Made by a program: the position numbers and the translations under genes | Source of the DNA: Brasenia schreberi | Taxonomy: Eukaryota > Streptophyta > Magnoliopsida > Nymphaeales > Cabombaceae | DNA length: 64,000 bases | Direction: 5' to 3' | Assembly: GCA_036023115.1 (NCBI GenBank) | Contig: JAYKKT010000059.1 | Location: forward strand, 10,728,501 to 10,792,500 | In this document: positions 57,836 to 64,000 of the stretch, piece by piece | Layout: every line of letters begins with the position of its first letter | How positions within the stretch are numbered: position 1 is the stretch's first letter | The notes under the pieces: model-generated | What the model was told of the DNA's origin: nothing | Seen by the model: the letters and a program-made list of their open reading frames with translations, nothing else | The model's database searches: none

Positions 57836-57960
57836 GCAATAGCTCACCTGGTTAGGGCGTCGACTCAAGTTGGAGGTCATGAGTTCAATACCCGGGGTGT
57901 GCAACATCTAGCTTTGGCCTCTGCAAATGAGATTTTGGCACACCCACTTAATGGGGTTTA
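57836..57960 (+). mobile_element. tRNA-derived SINE-like element, best copy
   Basis: Pol III A-box-like TAGCTCACCTGG (57840-57851) and B-box-like AGTTCAATACC (57882-57892) at tRNA-like spacing, followed by ACATCTAGCTTTGGCCTCTG. Further copies: 20758-20870 (+), 59615-59705 (-), 61330-61410 (-), 62830-62960 (+). Confidence 0.7.
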
Positions 57961-58031
57961 GCCAATTCAAATCATCATTTCGAGTTGCTAGAGGTTCTGA
58001 TTTCAATTTCCGGCAACCACAAATACACACT

Positions 58032-58154
58032 GGTGGATCCAAAAACTTGTTTCGATTAGGGCGGACTTCAGATTCGGGCGAGCGAGCTTTAAAAGTTTTC
58101 AAATTTTGTTGAAATTTCAATACAGATGCAAATTTTCAGAATTTCGGATCCACC
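58032..58154. mobile_element. Small MITE-like inverted-repeat element
   Basis: Begins GGTGGATCCAAAAAC and ends TTTCGGATCCACC. The two are inverted repeats over at least 9 bp with further partial pairing. 123 bp, non-coding. Confidence 0.5.
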
Positions 58155-58537
58155 CCGCTGCAAACACAGGAGGTCCTTAAGATGGGTCAAATCTACTAAC
58201 ATTCAATTTTGGCAATATTAGGTTGGTGATTATGTCTTGTGAAACTTAATCCAAGTGTTCTTGATATTGGGTTTGTCCAATTTCCTGGGATTCTTCATCT
58301 TCTTGTCATTTTCCACGGAAAAATACATTGGATTGCAGTTCCCACATACACTAGCCTCCAAATGCAGTTAATTAACTGTATATATTCCTTGGTTGAACTT
58401 TATTTTTTAATCAAGCTTTGAACAAGCCTCTCTAACATGTGATAAATCCAAACAGTTCAATCTTCTATATACCACAGGCTCTTGAAATCTGAGATCGATC
58501 AAGGACGAACTGACACATTTAGGATGATCTTCTATAT

Positions 58538-59213
58538 TAAGCTAGATCATTCTTTATTGTTTCTTTCCAACACTTTTGTGGTCGTCCTCTACCTCTTTTA
58601 ATACTTTCCAAATTTAGTTTTTCTAACCTTTTTAGAGGTTCTTCTTTTGATCTTCTTTCTATATGTCCAAACCATCTTAAGCGATGTTCTCTCATTTTAT
58701 CCTCTATTGGTGTCACTCCTAATTTGTTTCTAATAACCTCATTATGTATACGGTCTTTTCTTGTACGACCACTCATCCATCTCAACATCTTCATTTCTGT
58801 CACAGACATCTTTTGTACATGTTGATGATTAACTGCCCAACACTCAGAACCATAAAACATGGCAGGCTTAATTGTTGCTTTATAATATTTACCTTTTAAC
58901 TTTAATGATATCTTCTTATCACAAAGAATACCTAATGCTCCTCTTCATTTCAACCAACTAGCATTAATTCTATGTGTAACATCTCCATCAATTCTTCTGT
59001 CACTCACAAAAATTGACCCTAGATATTTAAAACTTTCCTTTTCGGGAATGCAGTGTGTACCAATTTTAATTTCCATGTCCTCTGAAGTAACCAAATGATC
59101 AAACTTACATTTCATATATTCTGTCTTTGTTCTACCAAGTCAGAGGCCTTTGCTTTCTAATGTTTCTCTCCATAGTTCCAATTTTCTATTAACTTTTTCT
59201 TTAGACTCTAGCT
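58538..59213 (-). mobile_element. RTE LINE fragment (copy 5), cut at both ends
   Basis: Matches copy 1 from about 10129 to 10783. The open part 58860-58537 reads MFYGSECWAVNHQHVQKM, RGRPQKCWKETIKNDLA. The TTG tail and about 110 bp before it are missing, and the right edge falls inside RT. Confidence 0.9.
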
Positions 59214-59614
59214 CAAGCTCCCCAGGGTGCTATGAGCACGACGAGCTTAAATGAAGCTAACGAAGTGTTTGATTGATCAAGCTGCAACAACAAAGTCCAA
59301 TTCTTCACTGACTTACTGCACTGTTTGCCTCGCTTAGCCAGGCAAAACTGGGTTATACTCGGGTTCCCTGCTTGTACCGCTCAGTGGACTTCTGTCCCAA
59401 CCATCGCTATGATGTCACTATATTGAAAATACCGCTGTTTTAAAGAACCATAATTTAGCTATTTAAATGAAGAAAAAATAAAATAATTACTTACCCATGT
59501 GGTAAAATCCTGCAAAACGGCATCTAATGTTCTGTTTTGATGCTGCATGTCTTTCTAGGTTTTGAATTCACTCCTCATATCCTTATGAGGGCTCGATTTT
59601 TTTTCTGGTTGTAA

Positions 59615-59705
59615 TGGGGAGGCCAGAGCCAAGAATGTGCACCCCAAGTATCGAACTCGAGACCTTCAACTTCCCCTAGCCAGGTGAGCACCGTGAGCTA
59701 TCTTT
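59615..59705 (-). mobile_element. tRNA-derived SINE-like copy
   Basis: The reverse complement has TAGCTCACGGTGCTCACCTGG-type start (shortened here), GTTGAAGGTCTCGAGTTCG, and a B box GAGTTCGATACT. Confidence 0.6.
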
Positions 59706-59892
59706 CCGAGTCGCTAAAAAGATGGTGGAAGAGGCTGTGGAAAGACAAAAAAGTTGATAACGCGTGGATTCTCACGTTTCAAGACCGTGAACCGTTTGCA
59801 ACCATAGAACGTTCGGTTATATATCAACAGGGTTACTTGCGTTCATTCACCTTGTTTACCTGCACTAATTGCCATGTGCGTGTTTTACACAC

Positions 59893-59894
<2 letters not shown>

Positions 59895-59925
<31 letters not shown>

Positions 59926-59935
59926 GGAGAGAGAG
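59895..59935. repeat. (AT)n(GA)n microsatellite
   Basis: Short AT run ending in GAGAGAG. Confidence 0.9.
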
Positions 59936-60600
59936 TAGTAAATGCATCTATTTTGGTACAGAATTTTAAATAAACATCTTCGTGTTTGATTTTTACAATG
60001 AACAGTTGTGATGATAAGATAAAAAGGCGGAACAAATGATTGAGATAATAAAACAAAAGGTGACGTATAAAAGTAAAAAAAAAAATTTATTTAAGTTTTC
60101 ACTATTGATATATCAATCTAATGATTAAGATATTTATAAAAGATTATATCTCAAAATACATTATGTATTTGTTATTGTCTTTCTCTCTCTTGAAAGCTTA
60201 CTTATACGCACAAAATATTGATATATCAATTTCATATATATGATTAATATATATATATATATGAAAGCTTACTTATACGCACAAAATATTGAACCTATAT
60301 AGAATGCAACTAAATTGGATAGCCATTATTAAATTGGTGAGCTGCATTGCATTTATTGCAACAAGGCCTACCATTTTACATTGTGTATTAGATAGTTTAT
60401 ATGAACAACCTAGCTTTCCTCTCTCTTTCTCTCTCTCTCTCTCATATATATAACCTTATAATGATAGTACATTTAATTGTCTTTTATTTTTAAAATTTAA
60501 ATTATTCATCTTGAAATTGTATGATTGATTGAGATTTATTTGGGCGTGTTAGTATCATTCAAATGTCCTAACATATATCAGGTTTGCTTGATGATTCTTT

Positions 60601-60605
<5 letters not shown>

Positions 60606-60682
<77 letters not shown>

Positions 60683-60692
60683 AGAGAGAGAA
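60606..60692. repeat. (AT)n tract with GA end
   Basis: About 75 bp of AT followed by AGAGAGAGA. No gene lies between 59940 and 61330. Confidence 0.95.
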
Positions 60693-61329
60693 ATGATTAC
60701 CACAAGTGAGAAGGCTTAACCAATTCCTCGGAGAAGAAAAAAGGAGAGCCAATAAAGAGGAGTAGAGCCCGGTTTTCGGAAAAATCTCTTCTCCCGAACC
60801 CAAGTCCTAGCCCAGGAACTTGTATTTAAAATTCGATTCAAGGCAGCTGGAGCATCATAACACTGTCACTACTGGTTAGACTCCGAGAATGATCTTTGTC
60901 AGCCCTGGGTCCGATATCCGCCAGCACTCATGTCAGTGGTTCGAATCTACTATTGCCCCAAAGCTGACCGAACAAGATCCTGGATTTACATTGGGGGCTG
61001 TAAATTTTACATCTAGACATTACCTGAATATAGGGCTGGTAACTGAGATGAACGAATCAACCAAACCCTAGTTCATGGCTCAGCTCGATTCCTTGGCAAA
61101 CAATCGAAGCTTACGACTTAATTGAATAGCATAGGTTCGAACATGCGATGCTCGTCGCCCTTTTATGGGCATATTGATAAAAGTGTAGCACTTGAATAAC
61201 ATCTTATTCTTTGTCTTATCCTGAAAACTCATGAAACTTAATGCAGCGAAAACTTGTGCAATATTAGTTTGAGTACAAGATATCAGTGGACTCAGATAGG
61301 ATAGTCCCACAAAATTCCTTCTCGGGTTC

Positions 61330-61410
61330 ATACTCCAAGCTGGATGCACAGCAGGTATCAAACTCATGACCTTCAACTTGTGAGTTGATCCTTTACCCAT
61401 ATATTGCTCG
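61330..61410 (-). mobile_element. tRNA-derived SINE-like copy
   Basis: The reverse complement reads AACTCACAAGTTGAAGGTCA, then TGAGTTTGATACCTGC, then ATCCAGCTTGG, matching the copy at 57836 with a weaker A box. Confidence 0.55.
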
Positions 61411-61555
61411 TTCTGTGCATCTGGTTCACTTTTGTTAGACTAGGACCGACGAGAACCTTTCACATGATCCGAGATAGGGATTGACTCGAGTGATTCATTT
61501 CCTACTCTATATGTTGTTGTCTTAAGTCATACAACAGGACTTCACAAAATATCAC

Positions 61556-61556
<1 letters not shown>

Positions 61557-61600
<44 letters not shown>

Positions 61601-61601
61601 T
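61557..61601. repeat. (TA)n(GA)n microsatellite
   Basis: Compound dinucleotide tract in non-coding DNA. Confidence 0.95.
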
Positions 61602-61609
61602 TGGATACA

Positions 61610-62825
61610 TTGTTCACTCCCATTACTTTTTACTTTTTGAAGTAATGAGTATAACAACATTATGGTCTTTTTATTTAATTTTTCATACCACTGAAAACAA
61701 TGAGTGAGCATAAATAATAAATATGTAAGTGATGGACATAATCTGATTTTCCTACATACAACAAAAGCCTGACTGGAATTTTGCTGGCCCGTGTGTGCTT
61801 GGGCTGATCCACACATTTCCATGCCCACCAGGACTAGGGCCGAGTCGGCCCGGATGGACACCTCTAACTTAAATTGCTGAATTAATCAAAAGTCATGAAT
61901 AATCTCGAAGATGGAGGAACTGCGAAAGGAAGTCATGGGGATTCGAGATTCTTGGACGCAAAAATCTTTTGTCCAGCATCCTGTAATGAATGCCAACCAC
62001 ATGCCCTACTTATCTCTTTGTGGGGAATCTAAAAATATAGATAAAGAAAAGAGAAAAGAAAAATGAACAGAAAAGGTCGGGTTTTAGAAAAGCGAAAGGT
62101 GGTAGCGTGCAAATGCAAACTCTCCTTTTGAAGCCAAAAGATTAATTCCTTGATATGGCATAAAGATGGACGTTCGCTTTTTCTTTTCTTTTTTTAACAA
62201 AAAAATCTTGTCTTCTTCCTTGTCCTTTCTATTACTTGCTTTTTTCTTTTATAAATATCAATGACAACTATCAATCCATATGCTTAAGAGAGTAAGAGTG
62301 TTTTGTATAGGAAATAATTCATTGCAGAGGAACTGAAATTACAGATACCATTTTGATTCGAAGGCATTTAGGAAATAATTGATAATAACTAGTTTTTGTA
62401 TCTTACGGGAACAATCAAAGGAAGTTCCAGTAAAAAAATATAAGAAATTAGATGATTAATATATTAAAAGAAGAAAAGGAAGGAATCAAAATATTGCAAG
62501 AAAACAATAAAAAAATGATCTAATATAAAAGACTATTGAAGTACCCGTATTTAGTATTAGAGCCCGGCTAAAACGGGTGCAAAAGCTATTGAAGTGTCTG
62601 TGACATAGATACAAACCTCTAAGGTCTTTGTTAGGCTCAATGATCTTTGGCAAAATTGGTGGCACAATCTTTGCATGTTCTTGTCAATCACAAACCCATG
62701 CGCATCTTGAGAGAGATTCATGATGTTAACCAACATCTTGTTTCCTAAAAGCACAAAATGTTAAAAGACTTTATAGAAGAAAAAAAAAGTTCCAAAAAAA
62801 TCTCATGATCAATTTCTATTTGATA
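61610..62825. other. Intergenic, no gene recognised
   Basis: The minus frame 62557-62754 contains GNKMLVNIMNLSQDAHGFVI after a plausible AG acceptor (near 62744). It could be a single relic exon, but I cannot name the protein. Confidence 0.3.
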
Positions 62826-62829
62826 AAGC

Positions 62830-62960
62830 CCGAGTTATCTCACTTGGCTAGGGTTTCACTCAAAAAGTTTTCAATCTAAAGGAGGTTCAAGTTTCAATAT
62901 CAAGAGGGTGCATTTCTTCCAATAAGACTATAGTCACAGACTTCTTGGGCATGCGTGCAA
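62830..62960 (+). mobile_element. tRNA-derived SINE-like copy
   Basis: ATCTCACTTGGCTAGGG and CAAGTTTCAATATCAAGAGG correspond to the A- and B-box areas of the copy at 57836. Confidence 0.5.
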
Positions 62961-63204
62961 TCAAACCAGCTTAATTAAGGCCCCATCTTTTATCAACAAT
63001 TTTATGCCAATGACTACTTTTCTTGCATTTCCTGGTAGTGGTAAATCATCTCCTGACATGAATCAAATTATATTTTACCTTACAGATAATTTCAGCAATT
63101 CATGGTTAAGTACGCTCAACAATTCTCTTATTGAGAAAGAAAAAAGTAATATCTGCAATGCCATAACAAATACTGAGAAACTAACTGTTGTCATCAAAAG
63201 TGAT

Positions 63205-63376
63205 GACGTAATTCTAATGGCATTTGCAGGAACCTTCTCGTTGACTTAAACACAATGCGAGGTGTGTTAGAAAACTCTGATCCTCGTAATGACATAATTC
63301 TAATGGCATTTGCAGGAACCTTCTCGTTGAGTGGAACCCAATGAGAGGTGTGTTAAAAAACTCTGATCCTCGTTAA
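63205..63376. repeat. 86-bp tandem duplication
   Basis: Copies at 63205-63290 and 63291-63376 share AATTCTAATGGCATTTGCAG, GAACCTTCTCGTTGA and AACTCTGATCCTCGT. A minus-strand frame across 63060-63240 (VPANAIRITSSLLMTT) is open but unassigned. Confidence 0.93.
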
Positions 63377-63379
63377 CTG

Positions 63380-64000
63380 CCTTCAAGCTGCAGTGAACTG
63401 ACCATTTGCACATCAAATCATCAAAAAGACACAGAATTTTACGAGCTAAATGGAAGCTCCATTTGCTAAAAGCATCCACCATGTGTGCTTTGTGTTTGAT
63501 TACATCTTTATAAATCGAAAGTCACTTTTCACATAAAGTCTTAAGATCAATGACAAAAAGATGGATTACTAGCTAGCCACATTCATTTAGAACGTGGCCA
63601 GCATTCAAAAGACTGCTTACTTGGGCAATCAGGTTAAAGCATGGTCTTTACTTCAGTGCATCTCTTTACTTATCTTTATAACGCATTGTGATCAAAAGAA
63701 GATGATGTAAGGCCGATTTCTACGTGCTTCATCATGTGACCCTGTGTTCGCCACCGGAATTTAGGACGAGGTGTCTCACCGGAATTTGAAAAATCCCTGT
63801 GTTCGCCACCGTATATAAGAAAATACGAGTGTTTTATGGACTTCAAATACAAATGAACCTCACCTCAAAAAAAATTTGAATCCGCCAGTAGTTGAAATGG
63901 ATATCCTTGATTATATGAATCACTTGCAAAATAAACATTAGTCGCGTTGTTTATTTTTTTCTTGCCTCAAACATTGGTTGTAGGAGGGATAATTAATGAA
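63380..64000. other. Intergenic, no gene
   Basis: 63735-63890 repeats CCTGTGTTCGCCACCG twice and ends with AATCCGCCAGTAG, resembling the GGCGGA-type element ends seen at 49194 and 51012. Confidence 0.4.

Noticed and set aside
60930..60965. GGTTCGAATCT resembling a tRNA B box
   Set aside because: No A box at the right spacing and no cloverleaf could be folded; not a tRNA gene.

Overview
The window looks like a repeat-rich stretch of a flowering-plant nuclear genome. The evidence is spliceosomal genes with GT-AG introns, plant-only families (a NIK-type LRR receptor kinase, a PPR gene, plant S-adenosylmethionine decarboxylase), Ty1-copia elements with an initiator-Met tRNA primer site, plant RTE LINEs, caulimovirid-derived DNA and long (AT)n/(GA)n tracts. 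The genus cannot be determined from the sequence. No rRNA gene, convincing tRNA gene or CRISPR array is visible.

Layout, left to right. 0.25-1.05 kb: a 5'-truncated, frameshifted SAM decarboxylase pseudogene. 2.4-9.2 kb: a decayed PPR gene on the minus strand, cut by a structurally complete Ty1-copia element (2462-7974) with two LTRs, a primer site, a polypurine tract and the target duplication AGATC. 9.1-15.4 kb: a 256-bp tandem duplication over the PPR start, then DNA with ATACG-rich inverted termini that carries two RTE LINE insertions, one with a 19-bp target duplication. 18.4-19.5 kb: an apparently intact intronless gene for a DUF7950-type protein. 20-25.7 kb: short tandem repeats, a copia gag fragment and a 3'-truncated RTE LINE.

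26.0-40.7 kb is the most unusual part. A segment of about 2.8 kb carrying a two-exon gene for a secreted 83-residue cysteine-rich peptide occurs twice in direct orientation (26.0-28.8 and 36.9-39.8 kb). A third, inverted, partial copy (exon 1 only) lies at 30.4 kb. Between and beside the copies is a rearranged endogenous caulimovirid sequence. One block of it keeps RNase H, a viroplasmin-like ORF, a promoter with a 206-bp tandem duplication and a leader, in the usual viral order. The two full peptide genes have identical mature parts (only three synonymous changes in exon 2), while their signal/pro regions differ at nine residues.

41.4-48.4 kb: an L1-type LINE fragment and a second, older copia element. 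51.0-52.3 kb: a non-coding element with a 10-bp target duplication. 53.2-57.0 kb: an 11-exon NIK-type LRR receptor kinase gene, minus strand, whose modelled exons sum exactly to a 649-residue open frame. 57.8-64 kb: tRNA-derived SINE-like copies, another RTE fragment, microsatellites and a small tandem duplication.

The probably functional genes are the NIK kinase, the DUF7950 gene and the two peptide genes. They do not form a pathway with each other. Most of the rest is transposon, viral-derived or pseudogene sequence. All coordinates and splice sites were read by eye.
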